Source: Marinomonas communis
GTDB lineage: Bacteria > Pseudomonadota > Gammaproteobacteria > Pseudomonadales > Marinomonadaceae
Reading direction: 5' to 3'
Length of the DNA stretch: 64,000 nucleotides
Assembly: GCF_004363305.1 (NCBI RefSeq)
Contig: NZ_SNZA01000001.1
Coordinates: 1,143,228-1,207,227 of the forward strand
Under the pieces are notes generated by a model. The model had not been told where the DNA came from and did no database searches. It worked only from the letters and a program-made list of their open reading frames with translations. The position numbers were made by a program, and so were the translations under genes. Below are positions 54,675 through 63,786 of the stretch, piece by piece; the first letter of the stretch is position 1; every line of letters begins with the position of its first letter.

Positions 54675-54974
54675 TTAAGATTGAGTTAGGACTAAATCTG
54701 GAAACGCCTCAAATAACGTAATCTGCCCCGATACAATGCGATCTTTCATCGCGCGAGGCAAGCGCTTTATTCTGTATTCCACCTTGAGCGCTAGCTCTTT
54801 ACTCAAGCCTGCATGATGCCATACTAAGGTTAAAGGGTGTTTACCTCGTAAGTAGCGGGCACACTTCTTCCCACCACTAGCATGCTCAGCGAAACGCCTC
54901 GCTACATCTGTGCTGACACCGGTATATAAGGTTTCACTTTGCGTTTCGATCATGTAAACCGCCCATGATGCCAT
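54675..54974 (-). CDS. GIY-YIG family protein (YhbQ-like)
   Basis: A 99-residue GIY-YIG domain protein of the YhbQ/UPF0213 type. The core reads WAVYMIETQSETLYTGVSTD, RRFAEHASGGKKCARYLRGK and later LALKVEYRIKRLPRAMK, where the Glu is the predicted metal ligand. Members are small nuclease-like proteins of uncertain substrate. I use the ATG at 54974; a longer frame to a GTG at 55010 adds 12 residues and lacks a good SD. Confidence 0.85.
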   Translation of the reverse strand: MASWAVYMIETQSETLYTGVSTDVARRFAEHASGGKKCARYLRGKHPLTLVWHHAGLSKELALKVEYRIKRLPRAMKDRIVSGQITLFEAFPDLVLTQS

Positions 54975-55156
54975 CGTGGTAGATACCCTCAAATGATCTA
55001 TTTCACACACCTAACTTGCAACAAAAAGCAAATATAATAGTAGGTTAAGAACACGCCCCATGAGACTATGTAAATCTATGCAAAGAGCATAGTTATTGTG
55101 TGTGTTTCCTTTAAAATTTCCAGTAATTTTAACGACTTATTTATGGATGATCTACG

Positions 55157-56536
55157 ATGATTCCTTCGAGAGTCCTCTCCATCACTGTCTGTTCAGCGCT
55201 TGCAATCATGATCGCGGGGTGCAGCTCAACGGCGGATAATCAAGCAAGTTATTACCAGACCGCTGAGACATCACTGCAACAAGAAAACCAACGCATATTC
55301 GGTGAATCAACGGCGCAACAATCCGGTGCCATAGACTTAGCTGATTTAATCCCTGATGAGAATTTAAAAACGCTTATTAACAATGCCTTAGCAGGCAACC
55401 CTAGCCTTCAGCAAACGTTACTTTCTCTGAAGGCCAGTGAGTTAGGATTGGTAAGCACTCATGCTGATCGCTTACCCAGTGCTAGCGCCAGTCTATCAAC
55501 CAGCCGTTCTGAGGGCAGCGATACAGAGTTTTCCTTAAGCAGCAGTGTTAGCTGGCAGTTGGATATTTGGTCACAATTGGCGGATGCTGAACAGGCTGCA
55601 ACTAAGAGTTATCAAAGCGATGTAGCGCTCTTTCGGGCCGCACAAGCCTCTTTGGTCGCCAGTGTTATGAAAAGCTGGTTAGAGCTAGTGTCTAGCTATC
55701 GAGCCATCGTCATTGAAGAAAAAAGATTGGCTCTACTGGAAACAAATGAAGCATTAATCATTCAACGTTTTCGTAACGGTTTAGGCACACTCGAAAGTCT
55801 AGACGAAGCACAAACTTCTACATCTAAGTCACGTTCTGATTTAGCAGAATATAAGGAAACCCTTGCCAGCAATAAACGAGCATTGCAATTACTGCTCGGC
55901 GAACAACAAAGCTCTATTAAAAATTACCCCACGGAGTACCCGGATGTTTGGCTCGATTTAAGCGCTCTACCCCAGCAAGACCTGGCGTTACGCCCTGACT
56001 TACAAGCCGCCTATCTCGCCATCGAAGCAGCCGATTACAACGCCAGCGTTGCCTATAAAGAAATGTTGCCGTCGCTCAACCTAAGTGCTTCACTCAGCGA
56101 CAGTAGTACGTCTTTACGGGATGCATTGTTCGTTTCTCCAGTTTGGTCATTATTAGGGCAGCTTAGCGCCCCTTTATTTCAAGCAGGAACACTAAAAGCC
56201 AATCATGAGATCGCCAAATTAGAGGTCGTACAGTCTTACCAAAGTTACCGTGAAACACTACTTAACGCCGTCAATGAAGTCCAAAACGCCATTGGTCAAG
56301 AGAAGGTTCTCAACACCCAACAGCAACACATCCAAAAAGCATTGACCAGTGCCCGCAGTAACCGTCAGCAATATGAGCAAAAGTATCGCTCTGGGCTCGT
56401 CGAACTCAGTGATTTGATCTCAGCTCAGCAAGCCGTCTTCGACCTCGAAGCAGAACTGGATACCTTACAGTATCAACAACTCAGCAATCGTGTTGATTTG
56501 GGCCTCGCCCTAGGATTAGGAAGCAGCAACACATGA
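55157..56536 (+). CDS. outer membrane efflux lipoprotein (TolC/NodT-type)
   Basis: A 459-residue outer membrane factor with a lipoprotein signal (lipobox IAGC, Cys near residue 22). Two repeated TolC-like halves are visible, with helical stretches such as ASLVASVMKSWLELVSSYRA and LGTLESLDEAQTSTSKSRSD, matching the NodT/OprM-type channel. It is the first gene of the tripartite RND operon, overlapping the adaptor gene by 4 bases (ATGA). A perfect TATAAT at 55033-55038 lies upstream but has no -35 at the right distance. Confidence 0.9.
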   Translation: MIPSRVLSITVCSALAIMIAGCSSTADNQASYYQTAETSLQQENQRIFGESTAQQSGAIDLADLIPDENLKTLINNALAGNPSLQQTLLSLKASELGLVSTHADRLPSASASLSTSRSEGSDTEFSLSSSVSWQLDIWSQLADAEQAATKSYQSDVALFRAAQASLVASVMKSWLELVSSYRAIVIEEKRLALLETNEALIIQRFRNGLGTLESLDEAQTSTSKSRSDLAEYKETLASNKRALQLLLGEQQSSIKNYPTEYPDVWLDLSALPQQDLALRPDLQAAYLAIEAADYNASVAYKEMLPSLNLSASLSDSSTSLRDALFVSPVWSLLGQLSAPLFQAGTLKANHEIAKLEVVQSYQSYRETLLNAVNEVQNAIGQEKVLNTQQQHIQKALTSARSNRQQYEQKYRSGLVELSDLISAQQAVFDLEAELDTLQYQQLSNRVDLGLALGLGSSNT

Positions 56537-57705
56537 AACGATTTTTACCTTGGATAACCTTTGGCCTAGCACTACTGTGCCTCTTGGCTGCCTATCTTTA
56601 TGTCAGTTCCGCCATGAGCGCCAAAAATGAAACGTTTAGTCGTCAGCGCCCTACCGCTCAAGAAACAGCGCTCGACGTCACCGTGGTTACAGTTCAAGCT
56701 TCTGACCATGCAGCAGCGATTCGCGCTGTGGGTGTTGCAGAGCCCAAGCAGAACCTCACCTTATCCTCACAGGTGAGTGGCGAAGTCGTTTCACTAGATC
56801 GTGAATTTGAAGTGGGCAATCGAGTTCGTAAGGGACAAGTACTTGTTTCACTTGCAAACACAAACCTTGTATCAGAGCTGGCCAGTGCAGAAAATACTTT
56901 GGCTGCTGCACAGCTGACTCTGAAAGAGGAGCAACGTCAAGCAGAGCAGTCCAATGCCGAATGGCAAGCCGCGGGTCTAACCGGAGAGCCAGCCTCAGAT
57001 TTGGTGTTGCGTGAGCCTCAGTTGGCTGCCGCTGAAGCTGAAGTCGCTGCAGCAAGAGCCGCTTTGGCTGAAGCCAAAGACAATGTCCAGAAACTGACGA
57101 TTCGTGCTCCTTTCGATGCCATCGTGGTCAGTAAAGATATTTCATTAGGATCTTACCTTAGCAGCAACACCCAAGTGGCAACCCTCTATAGTACGGACAA
57201 AGTGAAGATTGAGCTTGAGCTCAGTAGCAGTGACTGGCAGAAGCTGCCATCATCAGACAGCATGATAAAGAGCCAATGGCCAGCAAACATTACTGGCGTT
57301 AACGAACCTCAGAAAAAGTGGCAAGGTTATGTGGATCAAGCCGGTATGCATATCGACAGTGAATCAGGGCTACGTAGCCTATTCGTTGCGGTGGACCAAC
57401 CATTGCAGCAATCTCCCCCTCTTCTTCCAGGGAGCTACGTAACCGTTACCTTAGCCGGTGACTTACTGGCAGACTTATGGCAATTACCAAACTCAGCACT
57501 CAGCCAAAAAAGCCAAATCTGGTATCTAACAGATGAGCAAAGGCTAGCCAATTTTGATGCGACACCGGTATTTGTTGATCGTGATTATGTGTACATCAAG
57601 GCCCCAGAAAGCCTTCGACAAGCACCGCAGCGGGTTTTGACGCACCCTTACAATAGCTATTTGACCGGTACACTCGCTAACCCACAAGAGAGTGTTAGCC
57701 AATGA
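56533..57705 (+). CDS. RND efflux periplasmic adaptor
   Basis: A 390-residue membrane fusion protein of the HlyD/AcrA type with an N-terminal hydrophobic anchor (about 7-27), a lipoyl-like half motif VSGEVVSLDREFEVGNRVRK, a coiled-coil hairpin of Ala/Glu-rich helices (about residues 115-190), a second half motif LTIRAPFDAIVVSKDISLGS and a beta-barrel region. It joins the pump to the outer membrane lipoprotein. It is coupled to both neighbours by ATGA overlaps, so the three proteins are made together. Confidence 0.93.
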   Translation: MKRFLPWITFGLALLCLLAAYLYVSSAMSAKNETFSRQRPTAQETALDVTVVTVQASDHAAAIRAVGVAEPKQNLTLSSQVSGEVVSLDREFEVGNRVRKGQVLVSLANTNLVSELASAENTLAAAQLTLKEEQRQAEQSNAEWQAAGLTGEPASDLVLREPQLAAAEAEVAAARAALAEAKDNVQKLTIRAPFDAIVVSKDISLGSYLSSNTQVATLYSTDKVKIELELSSSDWQKLPSSDSMIKSQWPANITGVNEPQKKWQGYVDQAGMHIDSESGLRSLFVAVDQPLQQSPPLLPGSYVTVTLAGDLLADLWQLPNSALSQKSQIWYLTDEQRLANFDATPVFVDRDYVYIKAPESLRQAPQRVLTHPYNSYLTGTLANPQESVSQ

Positions 57706-60700
57706 ACCCAGAGCAAGCACGCGGCATCATTCCTTGGTTCGCTAACAACCCGGTTGCAGCCAACCTTTTACTCGTACTGATCATCGCATTGGGTGTCATT
57801 AATATGAATGACATTAATCGCGAGGCCTTTCCGAGCCAGGAGCCTGATGAAGTCACCGTCTCCATTAGTTACGACAGCGGTTCTGCTCAAGCCACCGAAG
57901 AAGGGGTCGCCATTCCTATGGAACAGGCCCTTGAAGATGTTTTAGGGATTGATACGCTCACTATCTCTTCGACTTCAAGCAAGGCTTCCGCTGAAATTGA
58001 AATGCAAGCAGGTTATGACATTGATGAGTTGCTACAAGATGTCAAAGACAGCCTCGATCAAGTAACGTCCTTTCCAGATGAAGCGGACCCTCCAGTGGTG
58101 GCAAAAGAGACTCGTCAAGAGCATGCCATCATGATTCAGCTGTTTGGCGATACCGACCGCCGCTCACTGCAAGCGCTTAGCAAAGACTTAGAGTCTGATC
58201 TACTTGAGAAGAGCAATATCAATTCGGTTTCCATTTCGGGCTGGCTGGATCCGACAATCATGATCGAAGTGGATAAAGACAAGCTAGAAGCCTATGGATT
58301 AACACTAGATGACATCACCAGCGCCATTAATAGTGAGTCGAGCCCGTCTCAAGTCGCTACGTTAAGAAACGAAGATATTTACCTGCATGTTAGAGCCTCT
58401 GAGCAAGCCTATGTGAAACAGGATTTTGCCCAAATACCGATACGCACTACCAGTACTGGTGCTGTCTTAACGCTTGGCGACCTAGCAAACATCATTGACG
58501 GTTTTGACGATGATGACTTTACCTTATCTCGCTTCAATGGTCGTAGCAGTTTGGCGGTACAGGTCATTACAACAGGCCAAGATGACATCAGCAAATCGGC
58601 CGAAGCCGCCAAAGAGGTTGTAAAAGAATGGCAAGAAAGCGGCCGTCTACCACAAGGAGTTGAAATCGAAACCTGGTATGACCGTAGCGAGTCCATCAAC
58701 GATCGACTGTCGCTGATGGTGAAAAATGCCATCACGGGTATTGTGCTCGTATTCATTATGCTAGCGATTTTCCTAAACCTGACGGTGGCTTTCTGGGTCG
58801 CCATGGGACTGCCATTTATATTCTTTGGCACCATGTTTGTGATGGGGCTGGACAGTGTCGGGCTGACTCTAAACATGTTCACCACCTTTGGCTTTATCAT
58901 GGCGTTAGGCATCGTCGTCGATGATGCCGTTGTGATCGGTGAAAGCGTTTACAGTGTTCGCTCAAAAGAAGGCGATACTCTTGCGAACACCATAAAAGGT
59001 ACATTGCGAGTGGCCATCCCTACCCTATTTGGTGTATTCACGACGGTGGCAGCCTTTTGGGCCTTATCCAATATTGATGGTCGATTAGGCCATCAATATG
59101 CCCAATTTGCTGCGGTTGTAACCATTTGCCTAGTGTTATCAGTGATTGAATCCAAGCTGATCCTGCCGGCGCATTTAGCCCACCTCAACACCCAGCGAAA
59201 AGCTCGAAAAAATTGGTTAGCACGAGGCTGGGGCGCTATTCAGCACTCGGCTGATTTTGCTTTGCAGTGGTTCAATAACCGTATCTACGCAGGCACCATT
59301 AGATACGCCATTCAGCATCGTTATGCCGTGATTGTTGCCTTTATCGTGCTGTTTTTATTAGTGGTCTCAATGCCATTAACGGGAGCGATCCGTATCAGTT
59401 TCTTCCCTAATATTCCAGGCGATACCATTCGTGCAAGCTTGAGTATGCACAGCGATGTAAGCTATGGACAAACCCACAAAGCGCTTACGCTACTTGAAGA
59501 GACAGCTCGGGCGACCGATAAAAAGCTGTTAAATGGTAGCGATGCTCAAGGGATAGAACATCTTCAAGTGACCGCAAGCGGTGATCAATCAGGCAGTCTA
59601 CGTATTGAATTAGCATCCTCAGCGCCATACAGCGCCAATGATTTTGCTCAAACTTGGCAACGCCTTGCTGGAACGCCAGAAGGTGTGAGCAGTCTTCGCA
59701 TTCGAAGCGCAAGAGAGTCTATTGACGCCCTAAGAGTTGAGCTACGAGGCTCTGATAACACTGTTCTTGATGGTGCTATGGATACTTTTATCAGCAAGTT
59801 AGGGGCTGTCTCTGCTGTACGAGGCATTGAGTTGAGCAACTCTTCGACAGAGTCTCGACTGGTTTTGAAACTGAATGATCAGGGCCGCGCCCTAGGACTT
59901 TCGACCAATGAACTTGCTTCACAAATCAAAGGTAACTTTGACGGCGAAGTGGTACAAAAGTATCAACGCGACAATGCGGAAATTGAGGTCAGAATTGGCT
60001 ATCCGGACAGTCAACAAGAAAGCCCTGCTAACATTCTAAATACGCTGATTACATTAACCGATGGCACCAGGGTTCCGCTGTCATCAGTGGCCTTGCTCAC
60101 TCAAGAAGATGCTCAAACACGCATCACTCGAATTGATGGCAAACGCTCGGTCTACTTATCAGCAGAAGTGGATAAAGATCAGATGTCTTCCACTGAAGTC
60201 GTTGAGTATCTGAAGAGCGCTATTGAACCCGAAATGAATAAACGCTTCCCTTCGGTGGATTTATATTACTCAGGCGAAGCGGAAGAACGAGAAGAAACCG
60301 AATCGTCGATGATCAAGATGTTTGCCATCGCCATGCTGGTGATATATGGCTTATTAGCGATTCCATTAAAGTCATACAGCCAACCAGTCATCATCATGAT
60401 GGCCATCCCATTTGGTATTGTCGGAGCACTCTTAGGCCACTGGTTTAACGGCATCGCCTTAGGTATTTTCTCTCTGAACGGCATCATCGCTCTATCTGGG
60501 GTTGTAGTGAATGACAGTCTCTTGCTGACCTCCCGCTTTAACGAGTTAAGACAGGAAACCAAGCATTTACACAAAGCCATCAGTGAAGCATGTCAAAGCC
60601 GCTTACGAGCCGTCTTATTGACGTCTATTACCACGTTTGCAGGGCTTATCCCTATTCTTTGGGAAACCTCACGACAAGCACAAGTCATGGTACCTGCAGC

Positions 60701-60860
60701 GGTCTCATTAGCTTACGGTATTCTGTTTGCCACGCTGATCACCCTAATATTGATTCCCGTTCTGCTGATGGTACAAGAGGACATTAAGTACCTTGTTAAG
60801 CGCGTGAAGGCGTATGTAAACGACGACAATACTGAGCTAGTAAGCAAAACGCTCGATTAG
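57702..60860 (+). CDS. RND efflux transporter permease
   Basis: A 1052-residue inner membrane proton/drug antiporter of the hydrophobe/amphiphile efflux branch. It starts with PEQARGIIPWFANNPVAANL and has twelve predicted transmembrane helices in two halves, with two large periplasmic loops. The proton-relay region of TM4 is seen in MALGIVVDDAVVIGESVYSV. Homologues in this branch pump drugs or metals; the cargo is unknown. No local transcriptional repressor is adjacent. A strong terminator follows. Confidence 0.93.
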   Translation: MNPEQARGIIPWFANNPVAANLLLVLIIALGVINMNDINREAFPSQEPDEVTVSISYDSGSAQATEEGVAIPMEQALEDVLGIDTLTISSTSSKASAEIEMQAGYDIDELLQDVKDSLDQVTSFPDEADPPVVAKETRQEHAIMIQLFGDTDRRSLQALSKDLESDLLEKSNINSVSISGWLDPTIMIEVDKDKLEAYGLTLDDITSAINSESSPSQVATLRNEDIYLHVRASEQAYVKQDFAQIPIRTTSTGAVLTLGDLANIIDGFDDDDFTLSRFNGRSSLAVQVITTGQDDISKSAEAAKEVVKEWQESGRLPQGVEIETWYDRSESINDRLSLMVKNAITGIVLVFIMLAIFLNLTVAFWVAMGLPFIFFGTMFVMGLDSVGLTLNMFTTFGFIMALGIVVDDAVVIGESVYSVRSKEGDTLANTIKGTLRVAIPTLFGVFTTVAAFWALSNIDGRLGHQYAQFAAVVTICLVLSVIESKLILPAHLAHLNTQRKARKNWLARGWGAIQHSADFALQWFNNRIYAGTIRYAIQHRYAVIVAFIVLFLLVVSMPLTGAIRISFFPNIPGDTIRASLSMHSDVSYGQTHKALTLLEETARATDKKLLNGSDAQGIEHLQVTASGDQSGSLRIELASSAPYSANDFAQTWQRLAGTPEGVSSLRIRSARESIDALRVELRGSDNTVLDGAMDTFISKLGAVSAVRGIELSNSSTESRLVLKLNDQGRALGLSTNELASQIKGNFDGEVVQKYQRDNAEIEVRIGYPDSQQESPANILNTLITLTDGTRVPLSSVALLTQEDAQTRITRIDGKRSVYLSAEVDKDQMSSTEVVEYLKSAIEPEMNKRFPSVDLYYSGEAEEREETESSMIKMFAIAMLVIYGLLAIPLKSYSQPVIIMMAIPFGIVGALLGHWFNGIALGIFSLNGIIALSGVVVNDSLLLTSRFNELRQETKHLHKAISEACQSRLRAVLLTSITTFAGLIPILWETSRQAQVMVPAAVSLAYGILFATLITLILIPVLLMVQEDIKYLVKRVKAYVNDDNTELVSKTLD

Positions 60861-60893
60861 TTTTTTACGTATTTCATTTGACCTCAACGAAAC

Positions 60894-60925
60894 AGCGCCG
60901 CCTCGAAAGGGAGCGGCGCTTTTTT
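60894..60925 (+). terminator. rho-independent terminator after the RND operon
   Basis: AGCGCCGC (60894-60901) pairs with GCGGCGCT (60913-60920) over an 11-base loop and is followed by a run of T to 60925, about 33 bases after the permease stop. Confidence 0.9.
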
Positions 60926-61044
60926 AGGTCTCTAACAAGCCTAATTTGATGTTTTTTTGCACTCTTCGACTAAAGTCTCAATTCTTCTTTATAAGCGCAC
61001 TGCTACATTCAATGTGCAAATAAAAATAACAAAGGAGATCGACA

Positions 61045-61305
61045 ATGTCTGATCACACGGAAAACCAAGAAAACTATTGGAAGGCGAATGTTAGATTGAT
61101 TTTCGGCTGCTTAATCGTATGGGCCTTAGTGTCTTACGGTTTCGGCATTCTACTTCGTCCAATGCTTGCAGGAATCGAAGTCGGGGGGACTGATTTAGGC
61201 TTCTGGTTTGCTCAACAAGGCTCAATCATCAGCTTTATTGGCCTAGTGTTTTTCTACGCATGGCGTATGAATGCACTGGATAAAGAATTTGGACTTGAGG
61301 AGTAA
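61045..61305 (+). CDS. DUF4212 sodium/solute symporter small subunit
   Basis: An 86-residue protein with two transmembrane helices (about 15-33 and 53-72) of the DUF4212 family, described as the small subunit paired with VC_2705-type sodium:solute symporters. The motif ENYWKANVRLIFGCLIVWAL marks the start. A SD AAAGGAG precedes the ATG. The large subunit starts 5 bases later. The leader (60926-61044) holds a TTATAA (60989) but no convincing -35. Confidence 0.9.
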   Translation: MSDHTENQENYWKANVRLIFGCLIVWALVSYGFGILLRPMLAGIEVGGTDLGFWFAQQGSIISFIGLVFFYAWRMNALDKEFGLEE

Positions 61306-61310
61306 TCACC

Positions 61311-63077
61311 ATGAGTCAATTCACGATTAACTTGTTGTTTGTAGGGGCATCCTTTGCCCTCTACTTTGGTATCGCGATTTGGGCCCGTGCGGGTTCGACA
61401 AAAGAGTTCTATGTTGCAGGTGGTGGCGTACACCCTGTAATGAACGGTATGGCAACGGCCGCCGATTGGATGTCCGCGGCTTCTTTCATTTCGATGGCGG
61501 GCTTGATCGCTGCTGGCGGTTACGCTAACTCAACCTTCCTTATGGGTTGGACTGGTGGTTACGTACTTCTAGCGATGTTGCTTGCACCTTACCTACGTAA
61601 GTTCGGTAAATTTACCGTGCCAGACTTCATTGGTGATCGTTTCTACTCACGCACAGCTCGATTGGTAGCGGTAGCGTGTTTGATCATTGCCTCTGTAACC
61701 TACGTAATCGGTCAGATGACAGGCGCTGGTGTTGCCTTCTCTCGCTTCCTTGAAGTAGACAAAGACACTGGTCTAATCATCGCGGCGGTTGTGGTATTCT
61801 TCTACGCTGTATTGGGCGGTATGAAAGGTATCACATACACTCAGGTGGCTCAGTACTGTGTATTGATCGTGGCATACACGATTCCTGCTGTGTTTATCTC
61901 TCTTCAACTGACTGACACTTTCATTCCTGCGATTGGTTTGTTCTCTGAACACACTCAATCTGGTATGCCTTTGCTTCAAAAACTGGATGAAGTCGTACGT
62001 GAACTTGGTTTCCGTGATTACACCGCTGACGTAGACAACAAACTAAACATGGTACTGTTTACGTTGTCTCTAATGATCGGTACTGCGGGTCTACCACACG
62101 TAATCATCCGTTTCTTCACTGTACCTAAAGTAGCTGACGCACGTTGGTCTGCTGGTTGGGCACTAGTGTTCATCGCCCTGCTTTACCTAACGGCTCCAGC
62201 AGTAGCGTCTATGGCTCGCTTGAACCTAATGACCACTATCTACCCTGAAGGTCCAACAGAAAACTCTATCGCATACGATGAACGTCCTGATTGGATTCAA
62301 ACTTGGGAGCAAACAGGTCTAATCAAATACGAAGACAAAAACGGTGACGGCCGTATCCAGTTCTACAACGACACGCCTGCGTTTGCTGAAGAAGCAACAG
62401 CACGTGGTTGGGCGGGTAACGAGCTGACTGTTAACCGTGACATCCTAGTATTGGCAAACCCAGAGATCGCTAACCTACCTGGTTGGGTAATCGGTCTGAT
62501 CGCAGCAGGTGGTCTAGCCGCAGCACTTTCCACTGCAGCTGGTCTACTATTGGCGATTTCATCTGCGGTAAGTCATGACTTGATCAAAGGTTCGATTAAC
62601 CCAGACATTACTGAGAAGGGTGAGCTGTTAGCGGCTCGTGTATCCATGTTCTTCGCGATCATTATCGCCACTTACTTGGGTATGAACCCACCTGGCTTCG
62701 CGGCTCAGGTAGTTGCATTAGCTTTCGGTATCGCTGCAGCATCTATCTTCCCAGCGCTAATGATGGGTATTTTCTCTAAACGCGTGAACAGTAAAGGGGC
62801 TGTACTAGGTATGCTAGCAGGTCTATGTAGCACTCTAGTTTACATCTTCACTTACCTAGGTTGGTTCTTCATTCCTGGTACAAACACACTAGCGAACACA
62901 CCTGACAACTGGTTGTTCGGTGTATCACCTCTATCATTTGGTGCGATCGGTGCTGTGATTAACTTCGCAGTAGCCTTCATCGTGTCAAACATGACAGAAG
63001 AAGTGCCACAGGATGTACAAGACCTTGTTGAAAGCGTACGTTACCCTAAAGGTGCGGGCGGCGCGGTCGACCATTAA
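61311..63077 (+). CDS. sodium:solute symporter large subunit (VC_2705 subfamily)
   Basis: A 588-residue SSS-family transporter with about 13 transmembrane helices. It begins TINLLFVGASFALYFGIAIW, has the core GGVHPVMNGMATAADWMSAA and ASFISMAGLIAAGGY, and the sodium-site region IMIGTAGLPHVIIRFFTVP-like (here LMIGTAGLPHVIIRFFTVPK). A long loop DYTADVDNKL is also present. ActP-like members transport acetate or other short carboxylates. Acs and a CrbR-like regulator are in the same window but 25 kb away, so the substrate is inferred only by analogy. Confidence 0.92.
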   Translation: MSQFTINLLFVGASFALYFGIAIWARAGSTKEFYVAGGGVHPVMNGMATAADWMSAASFISMAGLIAAGGYANSTFLMGWTGGYVLLAMLLAPYLRKFGKFTVPDFIGDRFYSRTARLVAVACLIIASVTYVIGQMTGAGVAFSRFLEVDKDTGLIIAAVVVFFYAVLGGMKGITYTQVAQYCVLIVAYTIPAVFISLQLTDTFIPAIGLFSEHTQSGMPLLQKLDEVVRELGFRDYTADVDNKLNMVLFTLSLMIGTAGLPHVIIRFFTVPKVADARWSAGWALVFIALLYLTAPAVASMARLNLMTTIYPEGPTENSIAYDERPDWIQTWEQTGLIKYEDKNGDGRIQFYNDTPAFAEEATARGWAGNELTVNRDILVLANPEIANLPGWVIGLIAAGGLAAALSTAAGLLLAISSAVSHDLIKGSINPDITEKGELLAARVSMFFAIIIATYLGMNPPGFAAQVVALAFGIAAASIFPALMMGIFSKRVNSKGAVLGMLAGLCSTLVYIFTYLGWFFIPGTNTLANTPDNWLFGVSPLSFGAIGAVINFAVAFIVSNMTEEVPQDVQDLVESVRYPKGAGGAVDH

Positions 63078-63096
63078 TCGTTAGTTTGACTAACAC

Positions 63097-63119
63097 GGCT
63101 AGCTCCACTGGAGCTAGCC
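63097..63119 (+). terminator. hairpin after the symporter gene
   Basis: GGCTAGCTCC (63097-63106) pairs perfectly with GGAGCTAGCC (63110-63119) over an ACT loop, 19 bases after the stop. There is no T tract, so it may be a 3' stabiliser or a weak terminator. Confidence 0.5.
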
Positions 63120-63171
63120 ACTTGATTTGCACCACTGATTTCAAACAACAGAATAATAAAAAGGTGACTTT

Positions 63172-63699
63172 ATGCTTTGGGAATTAATCGCGACAATCTG
63201 TGCAGGCCTTGCAGGTGCGGGTATCGCCCTATTCATCCGCAAGCTGTCGTTAAAGAAAGCACCTAAATGGCTGGTCCCTACTTTTGCAGGCATCGGCATG
63301 CTAAGTTTTCAAATTCAAAGCGAATACACTTGGTACGAGCACCAAGCAAGCCTATTACCAGAAGGCGTAGTGGTAGTAAAAACCGTTGAAGAAGAAGCCC
63401 CATGGCGTCCATGGAGCATGGTTTACCCACAAACCACTCGCTTTATTGCGGCAGACATCAACAATGCCGCACAAAATGATCTAAATCACGATGTGTATTT
63501 AGTAGATCTCTATTTCTTTGAACGTCGCCTCTCGGCTAAGCGCGTTACTCAAGTTATCCATTGTGGCGCAGGTGCACGTACAAATTTCACCAATAAATTA
63601 GAAGTACCAACTGGAAACCAGGTAAATAATAGTGAATGGGTATCTCTTCCAAACAACGACCCATTACTGACCGCTGTTTGTGATGGACGTGCTTCTTGA
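63172..63699 (+). CDS. hypothetical membrane-anchored protein
   Basis: A 175-residue protein of no family I recognise. Residues about 2-22 (ELIATICAGLAGAGIALFIR) and 34-50 look like transmembrane helices; the rest, including VEEEAPWRPWSMVYPQTTRF and the aromatic YLVDLYFFERRLSAKRV, is soluble with three late Cys residues. A SD-like AAGGTGAC precedes the ATG. It lies between the symporter and bluB, 94 bases after the former. Confidence 0.6.
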   Translation: MLWELIATICAGLAGAGIALFIRKLSLKKAPKWLVPTFAGIGMLSFQIQSEYTWYEHQASLLPEGVVVVKTVEEEAPWRPWSMVYPQTTRFIAADINNAAQNDLNHDVYLVDLYFFERRLSAKRVTQVIHCGAGARTNFTNKLEVPTGNQVNNSEWVSLPNNDPLLTAVCDGRAS

Positions 63700-63761
63700 A
63701 AGGCGCTCAGCAATAAGCGCTAATCACTCATTTGCACCTTTAACACTTTTTCCCGACAATA

Positions 63762-63785
63762 CAGGGCTCTTACATTGGAGCCTTG
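63762..63785 (+). promoter_or_regulatory. hairpin over the bluB ribosome binding site
   Basis: CAGGGCTC (63762-63769) can pair with GAGCCTTG (63778-63785), one G-U wobble, with an 8-base loop. Its right arm includes most of the GGAG ribosome binding site, and the stem ends one base before the bluB ATG at 63787. Confidence 0.4.
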
Positions 63786-63786
63786 T

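Noticed and set aside
55016..55038. TTGCAA and perfect TATAAT upstream of the RND operon
   Set aside because: The spacer is only 11 bp and no other -35 fits; a -10 alone is not enough to call a promoter.
58409..58912. 167-codon minus-strand frame inside the RND permease gene
   Set aside because: It lies wholly within a well-supported gene and has no domain signature.
63700..63786. Cobalamin riboswitch before bluB
   Set aside because: The gap is too short and lacks the B12-box-like conserved sequence; only a small hairpin is present.
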